This document shows positions 43,835 to 55,936 of a stretch of DNA of 64,000 nucleotides, piece after piece. Numbering within the stretch: position 1 is the stretch's first letter; every line of letters starts with the position of its first letter. A program made the position numbers and the translations under genes. Under the pieces are notes generated by a model. That model was not told the origin of the DNA. It ran no database searches and was given only the letters and a program-made list of their open reading frames with translations. Source of the DNA: Massospora cicadina (lineage: Eukaryota; Entomophthoromycota; Entomophthoromycetes; Entomophthorales; Entomophthoraceae); contig JAKSZP010009194.1 in assembly GCA_022478985.1 (NCBI GenBank), positions 434,001-498,000 on the forward strand, read 5' to 3'.

Positions 43835-44132
43835 GCCATTCAGGCTATCTTAGCTTGATTAGCTTCCCATCCCTCCTTGGTAATGCATATTTCTTCATTT
43901 AGGCGCTCTTTCCAAATTGTACGAAATATCAAAAGACCTTGCTAGTGAGGGCTAACATCTATAAATTTGACCCTACGCAAGAATCTCTAAGGCAAACATC
44001 TACTCCAACCACTATAGCCTATTCTACAGTTGCCTCCATCTGGAAACCTGCTCCTGCAGAGTTGCCGCCACAAAATTCTTCTCCATCACGTGAAGATAGG
44101 CAGAGGATTTTGGCCATGATGGGGTAGTGCCC
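43835..44132 (+). pseudogene. Unrecognised coding-like sequence, right part, between A and F
   Basis: Continues the reading of 1-583 in phase after GCCAT (QAILA, stop, LASHPSLVMHISSFRRSF), then shifts frame once near 43918 and stays open to 44127 (TLLVRANIYKFDPTQESLRQ... ending REDRQRILAMMG and a stop). The C-terminal part is Thr/Ser/Pro-rich. It is not a family I recognise. It ends a few bases before the LTR of F. Confidence 0.4.
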
Positions 44133-45105
44133 TGATAAAATCTGGGTGCTGAATGGTTACTCGCTTCTGGACCTAGATTTCAACTGCACAGATTCGTTGA
44201 TCCTTGCGTTTATTGTTTGATTAAAATTGATATACTGGGACAATAATAGTATGAAGACTATATTTTGTTGATTGCCCAAAGGCCATGTTGAGTGAAAAGT
44301 ACAGTGCTAAACTGGTGTTCTTCCTCTTGAAAATATTCTGGTACTGGTAGGGAACACTTTCCCTATTCTCTTCACGCAGAGCCAAGTGGAGATTTTATAA
44401 AAACAACCTAAGGATATCTGATCCTTGCACTCTTCTCTTAAAAGTAATGTTAAACAACAAATGTATAATATCATAATTAATATCAAGTTTTTATCTACTT
44501 TATAGGGAATATTTGGGGGTTTTATAGTTAAGATTGAGACACAACTTTTCAGCTGTCCGCTAGGAATTATTTATGCTCCTATGCTGGTTTGACCCTCAAG
44601 TGTTAGGCACTAAATCTCATCAGGTACTGTTGCCTTAAGTTTCATAGGCAGCGTAATCCTCAGCTGTTTGGCTACCAAACAATTGGAATATGGACTCAAA
44701 GCCAATTGTTTTGGCTGATAATGATCCTACTCTCTACATCCAGCGTTCAAATGCTTTGGTAGTTTCTGGTGACTCCCCATTTTGTTCCACTCTGAAAAAT
44801 TCTCTATAATTTGACTACTGGTGTTGCTCCCATATCAAATTATTGCTTAATTTTATTAGGGATAATTGATGATGATAATGTCATCAGTCATTGACCTCTG
44901 CCGAGATATTAAATGATTTACTGCAATAATTTAACTGTCAAGTGTTATTCCCTCTTTGAATTCATATTTAATATCATTGGGGATGATGCCCAACAATAAT
45001 CCCATCAGTTAGCCGTTGTTGCTGATACTGTACAATTATAACTTAATCATCAAATTTAATTATCAGTTAAAATGTTGGATTATGTGGTCATCTCAAATTC
45101 CGACA
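44133..45105 (-). repeat. Element F 3' LTR (inferred, no partner in window)
   Basis: Right border set by the minus-strand polypurine tract GAAGATGGAGGGGACA (45106-45121) followed by TGTCGG; left border set by similarity to the E LTR start (TGATAAAATC versus TGTAAAAATT). 973 bp, AT-rich, no gene. Because no second copy is visible, the borders rest on these two signs only. Confidence 0.6.
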
Positions 45106-45121
45106 TGTCCCCTCCATCTTC

Positions 45122-47440
45122 AGATCAAAAAGCCAGTTGGTGAAGGCATTAGTCCCCTTGGTTTTCCCTTTCATTCTCCAGAGCAGTTTCCCCAAGTGGT
45201 TCCATCATAACGTCCTTCCACAACTCTACCTCTATCTCCCTCACCCGCTCCTCAGGTCATATCTCATCCAAACTGGTAGCCATGGGGCAGCTCAAGCCCC
45301 CTATATCAAAGGCTAAATGTAGAGCTGCAACATTTACAGCATCTCCTCTTTCAGGCCATGGGTGAGCAATTCTAACCTGTGCCCATAATTAATCAGGGCC
45401 CTGAAGCCCTCAGTGAGTTAATAGGCCATTAAGGCCTTAATTAAACTAAAAAGGAAAAGTGATAAGTGATAAAACGGTATTTTATTAAAATAAATTATCA
45501 AGGTATCTATAGGAACTTGATTGATTGGGAATGGGAAGATTCAGAAATTTTGGTATTAATTGCCAAAGCCAAATAAACATAAATAATATAATGGGAAATG
45601 GGATCATCCTTTGCATTAGTCACCGGTTATCCCAAAGAGTGAATTGATTGGGTCAGCGTTAAATGATAATTCCCCATGGCCTGATTAATGTTTTGACTTC
45701 CTTGGCATTTAGTTTCTGGTGTCAAATTTAAATAATTTATAAATAGCATTGGGGTCAATTCCTGATCCTTCAGATTGGGCTTACATAAGTTAATGGGGAG
45801 TTTAATCCAGCATCTACCTGTAGGCAGTTCATGACCCTTAGTCAGAGCTTCCCCTCTAAAGGGAGAATCCTGAAAAAGCCCCCTCCAAGCCTCAGCTAGC
45901 GGTCAGAGCCAATTTGGGGCACCAGATCCGGGTGGCAGGGTAAAGGGTGGAAGGGTCTAAGGTAGCTGGCATAGACACAATGGTAGGATCTGCAGGTGTC
46001 ATCAGGGAGCGGCACCAGCATCAGTGTAAGAGGTGGCATTGGCGCTGTGGCTGGCATTGGGATTGACACTTGGCATCAGCGCTGGAGCTGGCATTGGCGC
46101 TGGGGCTGGCATTAGGGATCAAACCCTGGTGACCTGGGCTTGGACACCCAGGCTAGTTTTGGAGGGCCCTTAGTCCCCTATCATCCTGGCTTGACCTCTT
46201 AGGGCAGGGGCCAGGGTATCCTGGGCTTGTTTTCCCAGTATCCATAATCAGATCAGCTGGGGCCTCCCCAACTGACCCTACCGCTTACAACCTGGCTTGA
46301 CCTCTTGGGGCTGAGGCAAGGTCAGGTTGTACCTCCTGGGTTGTTTAGGCCCAGGGTATATGCCTTAGGCCAAAGGCTCTTGGCTGCAAACGCCCCTACT
46401 CTTTTCCACAAATTAGTTCTTGCAGGGAACTTGGAGGCACCTGGAAGGAAGCACCAGTTTCGTTGGGATCATGGGTTGATACCATGGATCCTTTTGTTGT
46501 TTATAGGCCAGACGACTTGATTTCTAAGGATGTTAGATACTTTCCTTGGTTGTTTCTCATGGTTGAGAAGTCTTGTTAATCCTGATATCAAGTCTGGTGT
46601 GGTAAATTTAAAATAGATAAAATTTTTACTTAAAAATTGCAAAAATGGAGAGAAAGCGTAAAGTTATCAAATTAATATCAGCTATATATGGTTAATTGGG
46701 GAGGTTTTTTGGGGAAAATCTAAGCCTCCCAAGCCTAGATCTAATAAAGTAAACTAATCAGGGATTTGATAAAAGTACAATTATCTTGGTTGAGTTGTTT
46801 AAGCTCTTCTCATGGCTCAGGTTTGAACTCTGAGGTTGGGTGGCTCCATGGGAGAATGATTTGTCTGTATTCATCAGGGTTGATTGCTAATTTTGATAAT
46901 AGTCAACTTTTTTCAGGGATGATGCCTGACAAAATTTTAAACTTTTTGGTCAAGTTGGGCTTGATCTCCGACTTTAATAGATGTCAACTTTTGTTGGAAA
47001 TTACCCCTGACAGAAGTTTTGGCTTTTTTGATTCAGGATCAAATCCCATCATTTAAAATATCCAATTCCTTCGTTCAGGTAGGAATCCTGACAATACCCC
47101 TATAAATTTTAGTGCATGGGGGGAAACGGATGGAGAAAACGACTATGTATGTGGTTTATGACTGTGAACTGAACAACACCTACAATTTAGTGTTCATTGC
47201 CCCATCTTTATATGACTTAATAGGGCCCTGACCAGTCGGTGTCCAGTTTGTTATCATGACCTCCAGGCTGGTGATGGTATATTAGGATAAGGTCACTGGT
47301 TAGAAGGTGTGTAGGGGATCATGCTTGTCATTAAATTGAGCAGTTTCTCTGCTGGTTGTGGCGGACAGGTTTTTAGCAGCTAGGGCCTGAAATCTTATGG
47401 TTTCATTTGCAATACTTCACATAGAGACTACAGGTGCTTC
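45122..47440 (-). other. Element F 3' spacer with short tandem repeats
   Basis: 2.3 kb between LTR and integrase with no recognisable gene. The bases 46035-46117 contain 18-bp-like units built on GCTGGCATTGGCGCTGG; the minus strand reads Asn-Ala-Ser-Pro-Ser-Ala type units. 46185-46245 and 46288-46363 are an imperfect repeat (CTGGCTTGACCTCTT-GGGC...CCAGGGTAT). Short + frames at 46305-46520 and 46766-47056 show no family motif. Confidence 0.55.
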
Positions 47441-48260
47441 AGAAGAAGCTTGATCAAGCATTACCTGGACTTTGGAAGGCAGATAGGGATTTTTGACATA
47501 CAACGCTTGGAATGGCGACATATTAGTAATTTGATGGTAACTAATCTGATAAGTCAGAATTGCACTAGGAAAATATTTGGGCCAATGAAGGGGATCATAA
47601 TAGCCATTTTCTGGAGGGTTGCAGTTAGAGTACCATTTACCCGGTATACCATTCCATTGGTAGCAGAATGGTAGGGGGTGGAAAATATGTGTGCGGTTCC
47701 CAAAATTCAGCTAAATCTTTCACCAGTGTCAAATGGAAAATTTTTCCATTTTCAGAAAGAATTACGGTATGGCACCCATGATGGGTGGTAATCTTATATA
47801 TAAAAACGTGGAAGTAGCCTTTGCCAAAGCGGTGTGGAGTGATATGACTTCAAACACTTAGTTAGATGTTCCACAGCTAGTAGGAGGAACAGATGTCCAT
47901 TGGAGTCTCAAGGAAGAGGTCCCATGACATCAATGCTAATAGTATGGAATGGTTCACAGGGTGGGACCACTGGATGTTGAGAGTGGGGATTAGGTCTGAC
48001 TTGGCTTTTACATACCAGACAGGACTCCAATACGTCATGGATAGAAACAATTATTTCCTCCCAATAACATTAATTTGTTGGCGACTGGTAGGTTTTCCAA
48101 ATCCCCCATAGATGACTTGCCAATGTCCTTCTAATATGACTGCGGTTTGAGCCAATGGTCATACATAAAGCACCCATACTTTAGACACATTTTTACAAGA
48201 TTGACCGTTCTTGAATTGGAGATTTGCCAATCTTTTCGCTAATTCCTTTTAAAGGTCGGG
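47441..48260 (-). pseudogene. Element F integrase, decayed
   Basis: Minus strand without a long frame. Blocks: CLVCKSQ at about 48005-48025 (zinc-binding cysteines), the first-Asp segment at about 47910-47950 (VSIDVMGPLP-like), the second-Asp segment near 47740-47780, then FSTPYHSATNGMVYRVNGTLTATL at about 47620-47690, where the usual catalytic Glu of NGMVER reads Tyr. It lies downstream of RNase H in the minus-strand order. Confidence 0.72.
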
Positions 48261-48294
48261 GATTCATCCTTCCATAAATGTAATTGGGTTAGGA

Positions 48295-48960
48295 GTTCGT
48301 AGGATCAATTCTCTTCAGGGTTGGTTAAAGTTAAAATAGGAAGCCGAGATAGGCAATCTGCACTTTGGTGTATAGGCCCTGGTTGGTGGATAATAGAAAA
48401 GGCATAGTTTTTAAGCTTTAACGTCCTTTGGGATAACCTCCCTTTGGGGTCCTTCATCTGTTGTAGCCATCGCAGGGAATCATGGTCAGTAATTATAGTA
48501 AAATGTTTATCATATAGATAAGGTTGGAAATGCTTAATAGCTGATAATACTGACAAGCATTCACGTTTGGCAATGCTATAATTACGTTTGGCTTTAAATA
48601 AGGTTTTGCTGTAGTAGGTGATGGGATGATCCACTAAGTTCTCATTATGTTGAGAGTATGGCTCCAATGGCAATATTACTAGCATTAGTAAAGAGGAGGA
48701 AGGATCTACCAAAATTATATGAATAAGTATTGGGGAGTGGGAGAGAGACATATAGCAAGTTGAAGGCCTGCTGTTGCTCTTCTTTCCACTGAAAGGGTAT
48801 TTCTTTCTTCAGTAGATACACCAGAGGCTCAGAGGTGTCTGCAAAATGGAGGATAAATTGGTAACAATAGCCCACAATTACTATGAAAACTTCTACATCT
48901 CATAGGAATTTATTAGGTAATCTTAGCAATAGCCAAGACCTTCTCGTCCTTTGGGGATAT
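48295..48960 (-). pseudogene. Element F RNase H and connection
   Basis: Minus strand, 48305-48751 and 48645-48875 in two frames. FLLFTNASNIAIGAILS (first position Asn instead of the usual Asp of TDAS), LFKAKRNYSIAKRECLSVLSAIKHF (Glu block), FTIITDHDSLRWLQQMKDPKGR (third Asp), INHQPGPIHQSADCLSRLPI (end block, HQSADCLSR). Connection: GYCYQFILHFADTSEPLVYLLKKE. One frameshift. Confidence 0.85.
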
Positions 48961-49580
48961 TCCAACTTTGCTGACCTTATGACCCAAAAAATCCATCTCA
49001 CCCTGGAAGAAAGATCATTTTGATGGCTTTAGCTTTAACAACGATTGTCATAACTGCTGAAAGACTTGCTTGAGGTGATTTAGATGTTCATTAAATGTTC
49101 TCAACAAAATGGTAACATTGTCAAGATAAAAAAGCACATAGAAGCGTTTTAAATCGCCTAGGAGTCCGTCCATGGCGCGTTGAAAGGTAGTATGGGCGTT
49201 TCATAACCCCTGCAGCTTTTGAATGGGCTCAAATAATCCTTTACTTGAGATGAGAGCATATTTTTCACGATCCTCTGGCAACAAATCAACTTGCCAGTAC
49301 CCACTGGCAAGATCCATAGCTGAGAAATAGTGGGGCCCCAGCATTAAGCTTAAAGAGTCATATATACATGGCAGGGTGTAACTACCTTTCCGTATGATTG
49401 ACTTGAGGCGTTGATAATCCATAATAACATGGTAACCACCATTCTTTTTCTTAACTAACAGTAGTGGGGAAGCCCATGGACTTTTGAAAGGCAAAAGTAA
49501 CCGTCCTCCAACAGGTGTTGTAACTCAAGGGCCACATAGCTTCCTCTACTTTGGATTTTTCAATATGGTCAGGATTTAAA
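48961..49580 (-). pseudogene. Element F reverse transcriptase, YLDD changed to YLDN
   Basis: Minus strand, open 49201-49494: FKSPWASPLLLVKKKNGGYHVIMDYQRL, GPHYFSAMDLASGYWQVDLLPEDREKYALIS (first Asp). After a frameshift, AHTTFQRAMDGLLGDL and FYLDNVTILL, with the second catalytic Asp replaced by Asn (49117-49128), then LKPSK-like thumb at about 49010. The loss of the catalytic Asp would inactivate it. Confidence 0.83.
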
Positions 49581-50535
49581 TGGAGGATAATCCTCAGTTT
49601 CAATTTGATGAATTACCTCAGATATTCTCTCATAGTTACTTGGTCCTGAAGAAAAAATATCGCTATACTCCTCAAGGAGGTTTTTGACATCTTGGCATTT
49701 GTTTGGGGTAAGATTATCTCCAATTCTACTGTCAACCAAAGCTATGGTGGTTGTGGGGAAGGAATCCTAAATCCTGTAATGAGCCAAAACAATTTACATT
49801 GGCAATACTCTTTATGGGACATTGTTTTACATAAGTTATAGGAGCATGAAGAAGGACCTGGAGAGTTTTAGTAGTTAAATTTCCTGATAGAATAGAGATA
49901 GATTTCCTATAGGCAAAATCCAAAATCCTTGCCAGGTCAACGCCTCCTTGATGGATGGGTTGGGTTGGGTGTCCAAGAAGCTCCAAAATTTGATCTGGAG
50001 TGGTAATAATCTGGATCCTTGTATATACATTAACTTGTGAGCCTGAGGGTTGTGTTATAAAATGAGGGTATATGGAGGAATCCCCACTTCAGCATCTACA
50101 GCCTCTGGGGGTACTTGGGTTTTCCCCCTAAGACTTGTTACTCAATTTCACAAATGGAGGTTGGGATTCAAGAAGGCATGTCTGTTTTTTGGGGCTCCTT
50201 TATTTTTGACGAAAAGTTCAAATATTCAGGAATCCTATACCCTAGTAGGGATAGGTATATTTCCTTGTGGATGATAATGCAGTTAAATTACCTCATCAGT
50301 TGGACCCCAATAAGCAGTTCATAGTTATCATCTTCTAATGCGATGGAAGGGGCAGCTATTAATAACTTCCTGAAATGAAGGGGTAAAGCAGAATAAGCTC
50401 CTATTGCCTTATTAGACTGACTACCTTCCATACCATATTCAGCTTTGTGAATCAAGTCTGGAGTCATTTTTATTTTTTGGGTAATCCAGAAGGTATAATT
50501 TTAACTGGAGAACCAGTGTCAATTATAGCCAGGAC
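49581..50535 (-). pseudogene. Element F linker and aspartic protease, decayed
   Basis: Minus strand. The protease active site VLAIIDTGSPVKII is readable at about 50490-50530. The rest of the protease is broken between 50100 and 50480 (a MIQPLIS-like frame with GVQLMR). 49732-49986 is the linker (ELLGHPTQPIHQGGVDLARILDFAYRKSISILSG and LQVLLHAPITYVKQ), comparable with the GIPL...IANL linker of E and H. Confidence 0.68.
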
Positions 50536-50649
50536 TATAACCTTACAAACACTATGACTAAACCACCAATGATCCTAGTTGAGAGTTAATAGCTAATAGG
50601 TTGTCATTAGGGTTCTGCAGTGAAGAAAGCGGAGGATTCTGCTGTGGCC
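50536..50649 (-). pseudogene. Element F gag C-terminal end, up to LINE L2
   Basis: Minus strand reads WPQQNPPLSSLQNPNDNLLAIN, a Gln/Pro/Asn-rich linker just before the protease. It is cut at the L2 target site (50650-50664). Confidence 0.5.
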
Positions 50650-50769
50650 AAGCTTGTGGCTGTTAAACTTTTCTTTCTCATTGCAGTCACTATTGCAACC
50701 TAAACAATTCAAGACTGAATCTAGTTTGATAATCTCACAGAGGAGATTAGTCTGCGCCCATGTCAGGGA

Positions 50770-52038
50770 GCAGTTGGGCAAGCAAGGTAAGAGGAGCAGG
50801 TGGAAGGCCCACGGCCTCCAACGTTCAAAAATGCCCCAGAGAATCCAGCGGAATTGACAAAAATACTAAAAAACTGGCGGTCACTATTTCCCCGGAGATA
50901 CTCGCATGGCAAGCATGATGCAACCAGTACATCAACACGCCACACTCCCAGCCACTTTTGTTGGTGGAATTCGGAGTCCGCGTGCTTCTGGACATCAAAA
51001 AACGGCCTTATGGGAAAAATTTTGTGAAGATGTACACACAATTTTCCCGACCACGGTGTACGTTGCACCTCACTCCATGTCACACGGTTGGCTGGACCTA
51101 TGTTTCAAAAGCAAAATGGTAGCAGACGAGGCTGCAGTGGTGCGTGTAGTGGTTGACCTCCCCAAAGGGCAACAGGTCATCGAAACTAAATGCACCAGAT
51201 GGACAAAATCAACCAAATTTTCCTCATGTTTGACTATTTGCCTACTACGGTAAAACGTGACAATTTGGAACAACACCTGAAAGATGGTCTCGCCATATAT
51301 GGCAAAATACAATCTTATAAAATGCAACGCTTCACGCTGATGCCACACCTGTGCACTGGCAAAGCCATCGCAGTTCTGACCCCAACTGAGGAGATCGTGA
51401 AGGACCTAACCCAGATCCCGCACTCCACTTTTATTGATATCATAGGGCATACCACCCACCCATTCTGGGTGACCATGGACAGCGCGCCCCCCATTTGCAC
51501 CCACTGTGATGCATTCGTCCATAAGGCACATACATGCCCCATCAAGGAGAGCGTCACATTCCAAGAGCACCCCTCAGCGGCCATGGCCAGCGGGGAGGCA
51601 CACTATGAACCAACTGCAAGCACCAAGGAGGCCTTCCCATGGGGAGCACAAGGCTGCTACCTACTGATAAAGCCTATCTCCCCACAAGGGCGGAAGAAGG
51701 CCAAGCAGGCCCATAGGGCTGCAGCCAAGGAAGCAGCCAAAGCTACCACCGCTATTCCACACTCACAATGCCAGGAGGACATGGAGACCTTTGTGGCAGA
51801 AGCAACTTGGGAATCCATCAACCAATCAGATTGGGAAGCCCATGCTGAGTGGGCCACTCAACCCGAGGATCTGATGAGAGATTCAATCTCACCCAATCAT
51901 TGCACCCAAGCTCTGATTGAAACTGACTTGGAGCCATCCCAACTGAAAAAAAAATTTCGACCCACTCAATGGTGCACCAAACTCACCCACACCGCAAAAA
52001 ATTTGTCTGACGTCGGGAAAACAAAAAGCAAAGGCTAA
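50770..52038 (+). pseudogene. L2 ORF1 with CCHC knuckle
   Basis: Plus strand. 50906-51253 (TALWEKFCEDVHTIFPTTVYVAPHS, then LDLCFKSKMVADEAAVVRVVVDLPKGQ) and, after a frameshift at about 51185, 51190-52038 (FLMFDYLPTTVKRDNLEQHLKDGLAIYGKIQSY; ICTHCDAFVHKAHTCP, CX2CX4HX4C at 51496-51537; then a Lys/Ala-rich basic patch KKAKQAHRAAAKEAAKA). The 5' portion before 50906 has no clear start. A nucleic-acid-binding role is inferred from the knuckle and clade. The + frame is clearly favoured over the minus-strand shadows. Confidence 0.8.
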
Positions 52039-52159
52039 AGCCAATGTGACTCTTTTCGCAAAAATCAACAAAAACTCTGATAGCGTTGCTGCTAACACCC
52101 GCACTGCTGTGAAGGCCCGCGGGGATCTAGAAGAGGATGGTGGGCCTGGGTGCCCACCC

Positions 52160-52920
52160 CCTCGCACCTAAGGTGCAATGGGGAAACCTTCATCTAGGGA
52201 CGTTGAATATCACCGGACTCAAGGCCTCCCCATCCTGGGCTAGGAAACTGAGTTTTTTACAACACAACTTACCTGTGGATATCCTGGCCATCCAGGAGTC
52301 CCACTGTCCATAAGGTTCCGAGGAAGCTTGGAAAACAATGCTCCTCCCATCCCTATCCTTTTGGTCAATGCACTGTGGGGTACTAATTTGGAAAAATAAT
52401 TTTTTTCAAATTTTATCCTCAGAAACATTCCTAAATGGCCGAGTGCTTGTTGTCACCTTCTCATGGGCTGACGTAGCACACGCAATCATCAACATCTATG
52501 CCCCAAATAGTGCACGCGAGTGTCAGGAATTTTTTTCATCAGTCAAATCCCTCCCCTACCCCCAGACTCCTTCATAGTTGGCAACATGAACTGTTGGCTA
52601 AACACACCAACAGACCGGTGGCCTTCCTCACCCCATGCCCCCCAGGGTCATGTAGAACTATGCGTTCTAAAGGCCACCCTCAGGTTAATGGATGCGCTGC
52701 TGTGGCATGCCCCGCTGCTCAAAAACATGACATGGCCCCACATCCACAATGGCCAATTAAAGGTCCATGACCCGCATTGACATTATTCTAACGCTGGCGA
52801 AATTCCAAACCCACATCTCCTTCAAGACAACAAAATTGGAATTCTCCAACCATCGACTGGTCGCTAACCTACCACCTACCTGTGACAGCTGCTAAGGCCC
52901 CACATTGGTACAAAATCTGC
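52160..52920 (+). pseudogene. L2 ORF2 endonuclease, decayed
   Basis: Plus strand. LNITGLKASPSWARKLSFLQHNL at about 52200-52270, then LAIQESHCP (catalytic Glu, about 52285), 52338-52577 (VLIWKNNFF, AHAIINIYAPNSARECQEFF), a GNMNCWLNTP segment (GDFN position) at about 52578-52605, and RIDIILTLAKFQTHISF and NHRLVANL (SDHRLV position) at about 52775-52870. Stops and frame changes between segments. Confidence 0.78.
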
Positions 52921-54760
52921 CCCCCCCGAGCTTAGGTTGCCAGGATTTTCCATGTGGGTAGAAAAGGCAACTATGGCAAAAAAGTTTGTTACACCATTTT
53001 GCGTGGACCCCATTTCCACATGGGCAACTTTCAAAGATGACACCATCCGCCACTCTCACCATCTCTCCTCCAGACGCTCATGAGCCACATCAGCAGTTAT
53101 CTCGTGCACTCTGGCAGAATTGGCACACTTAGAGTCCAACATCCCAGTTTCAGGATACAGCTCTGCATGGGGACGGAAGTGGGCGGAGGCAGCTGCCCAC
53201 CTCAACACACTTGAAAGACAACACAAACATCGGGTTTGTGTTCAGTACAGGGCCACACACATCACAAAAGGTGACAAGTGCAATGCATTTCTTTAAAATT
53301 TCACACCACGCCAGAGTGTGGCCTGCACACAGGTGTGAAGATTGGATAATTCCATTGTGGATACACCGGCTGAAGTGACAATTGAATTGCACCAGTATTA
53401 CTCTGAGCTGTACCAATATGACCCAATTCAGTCAGCTGAAGTGGCGGAATTTCTCAACCGAGCCCACATCTGCTCCATTTTCTGATACCCAGAAATAATG
53501 AATTTGTTTACTCCAAAAAAATTATGGACAGCCATTCGCGGTGCGCCAAACCAAAAATGCCCAGTCCCAGATGGCATTCCATATGAATTCTACAAAAAAT
53601 ATTCCATATATCCCCATTGCTGCTCGCTTCACTTAACCAAAGTTTGATGTAAACGCCTCCTACCAGGAGGACATGAGGCCTTCACTGTCACACTCTTCAA
53701 TAAAGGGGATAAAGCTAGACTTAGCCAACTGGCGCCCCATTTCTCAAACAAACACAGACACCAAAATTTTGACAAAAATCATGGCTAACCGTTTAGGGAC
53801 TGTAGCATCTGCCACCATCTCCCCAAAACAATTCGATTTCATCCCCAGAAGGTCGATTTGGGACAACGTGCACTCTGTGGCTAATGTATGTCAGTCCACA
53901 GCCTCTGGGGCACTTGTATTCTTGGACCAACAAAAGGCCTATGATAGAGTAAATTGGGAATACCTCAGGGCCTGCCTCCATCAATTCCGCCTACCCCCTG
54001 GCTTCATCAACTGGGTAATGCTGCTCACATAATTGGCAGCAATGGCAGTGCGTGGCCCTGGCTTCCTAACGGAAGTAGTCCGCCCTCAAGGGGCTTGAGA
54101 CAAGGGGACCCCCTCAGCCCACTCTTATACAACTTCAGCCTTGACCCACTACTGCGAAATGTGAATGCCCAACTCACTGGGGTCCACATGCCAGGCTAAG
54201 CCCCAGTCAAGATAATGGCGTTCGCAGATGATTGTGTGGTGGGGGTGTCTAATAACCAAGATGCACGCGCGCTTGAAGCTCTCATCCAGGGTATTCCCGG
54301 GTAAGCAACGTGGCACTGAACGCTTCCAAAACTGAAATTATCCTCCTTGGTCGGTTTCAGAACTGCTGGACCCCAGCAATTAGTTCCCAACCTGGCCCAT
54401 CTGCTCGCCCACGTCCTCACCCTACTAATTCAAAACACACCGCCCCACTGGTGCTCCCCTTCGTGCCACGTCCTACCATAGGACCAGTACGCCATCTGGG
54501 AGTGTGGATGGAGGCAGGCAGATACGCATCAGCAGTAATGGAGTACCATATTCTGGATAACGTGACAAAGCGAATCGCCTCTCTCAGAGCCCACCCTACT
54601 TCCCTTACTGGCAGGATTGTTTTAGCCAACTCCATGCTCCTCTCCAAAGTCTGGTTTGGAGCCCATGCCATCCTTCTCCCCAAGCTTCTACAAATCCTTG
54701 TACGCCTTGCTGCAAGGATGGCTTTAATCAGGCCGCCCACCACCAGTACGGCTTAAGGTC
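52921..54760 (+). pseudogene. L2 ORF2 reverse transcriptase
   Basis: Plus strand. Pieces: PDGIPYEFYKK at about 53568, LANWRPISQTNTDTKILTKIMANRL and DFIPRRSIWDNVHSVANVC with FLDQQKAYDRVNWEYL in 53673-54032, GLRQGDPLSPLLYNFSLDPLL in 53954-54199, and IMAFADDCVVG (FADD at 54221-54232). 54310-54756 continues with KTEIILLGRF, HLGVWMEAGRYASAV and LTGRIVLANSMLLSKVWFGAH. The catalytic Asp pair is intact. It is in five or more frames. Confidence 0.88.
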
Positions 54761-55900
54761 ATGTTTGGCCCTCATCATCATGGTGGCATGGGTCTGCTTG
54801 ACTTCAAAGCGCATGCACCAAAATCCTGGGTACCTGGTTGCAGCCGTCACCACCCCTACCTCCCCTCCCAACACTGGTCCCGCGCAGCCCGCTCCAACCT
54901 CTCCCACGCCTTGGGCCTCAAAATCCATCGAACCCCCTCTCTGATGAAATACCTCGCTTCACATACATCGGCCACAGGTCCTCACAGGACTAAAACCCAC
55001 TACAAACGAATCCTCCTCTCTCCATGCGGAGCGCTGAGTGGAGAATTCATATTAGTGGACATACAACCCAAAGAGGCCGCCCCTCTCCTCAGTTCACACA
55101 AGAGGTACAGGGGCTACCCATCCATGATGGCGTGATCCTCATTTGACCCCATGTCCTATCCAGGGTGGACTACCTGGACATGATGGACATCCCTTACTCC
55201 ATTGAGACCCAAAAAAATATCTGGAAATATGTACACCATCCTCTGTTGCAACCTCAAGTCCGCTCCCATGTGTGGCGCTGCCTGAGGTGGGTGTATCGTA
55301 CAGCTGAGCGCTCTAACGCTTTACACTCATCCTGTGTCGTGTGTGGCCAGTATGGAACGCTGTTTCACCGCCTGGAGAAGTGCCCTACCTCTAAAGTGAT
55401 ATGGCGCGAAGTTCAACGTCTTCTGGGCCAGGATCAAACATCCCTTCCAGTCTGTCAAGAGATATGTTCGCTCTATCAATGGCCTCTCCCTTCTGCCCCT
55501 CCTTCGTGCTTTGGTGGTTGCAATCGCCATGTGGACCATTCACACGATTGTCTTAGATGCCATCGCAGGCTCCACCCCCACCCTCCCATAAGCGGTACAC
55601 AGATTCTGGTCCCATTTGGTGGACCACTTTCAAGCGTGGATGTTTGGATACCTCCCACCGCGTCGCCAACAGCTGGTCTCTTCCTGGTTCCCAGTCTGGT
55701 TCATCAAATCAGACCCCTTCCTCCACACGTGCTCAATTGTGGCTATGGCCCCTTCACACGTTTCCTCACCCTCCCCATAAGTGGCGTTCCCGCTGGCAAC
55801 AAGAGATAGCATCGCTTCTCTGGGGTGCCTCCCCTGGTACTAAGTTTTCTCTTCTGAGTCATATTCAGAAGTGTCTGTCCCATTGTTGGCCTTCCCCGCA
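54761..55900 (+). pseudogene. L2 ORF2 C-terminal region
   Basis: Plus strand. 54761-55135 (GGMGLLDFKAHAPKSWVPG..., the 'GG-GL-D' block after RT) and 55165-55809 (KNIWKYVHHPLLQPQVRSHVWRCL, HSSCVVCGQYGTLFHRLEKCPTSKVIW, the Cys/His end domain, as in L1). The frame degenerates after about 55560 and the element ends at the tail near 55900. Confidence 0.8.
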
Positions 55901-55936
55901 ATAAATTTAAATTTAAATTTAAAGCTTATGGTTGTT

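Larger units (their letters stand above)
50665..55921 (+). mobile_element. LINE L2 (Tad1-like), inserted in element F
   Basis: 5.26-kb + strand non-LTR element. Flanks AAGCTTGTGGCTGTT (50650-50664) and AAGCTTATGGTTGTT (55922-55936) agree at 13 of 15. The 3' end is AATAAA (55900-55905) in an (AAATTT)n tail rather than poly(A). ORF1 has a CCHC knuckle and ORF2 endonuclease, RT (FADD) and a C-terminal Cys/His region. It is more decayed than L1: ORF2 is in many pieces. Confidence 0.88.

Noticed and set aside
43835..44132. Possible F gag
   Set aside because: It is on the + strand, outside F's LTR, and in phase with 1-583 across element A, so it is not part of F.
46035..46363. Possible CRISPR-like or satellite array
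   Set aside because: Units are few, imperfect and without spacers, and the context is a eukaryotic retrotransposon.
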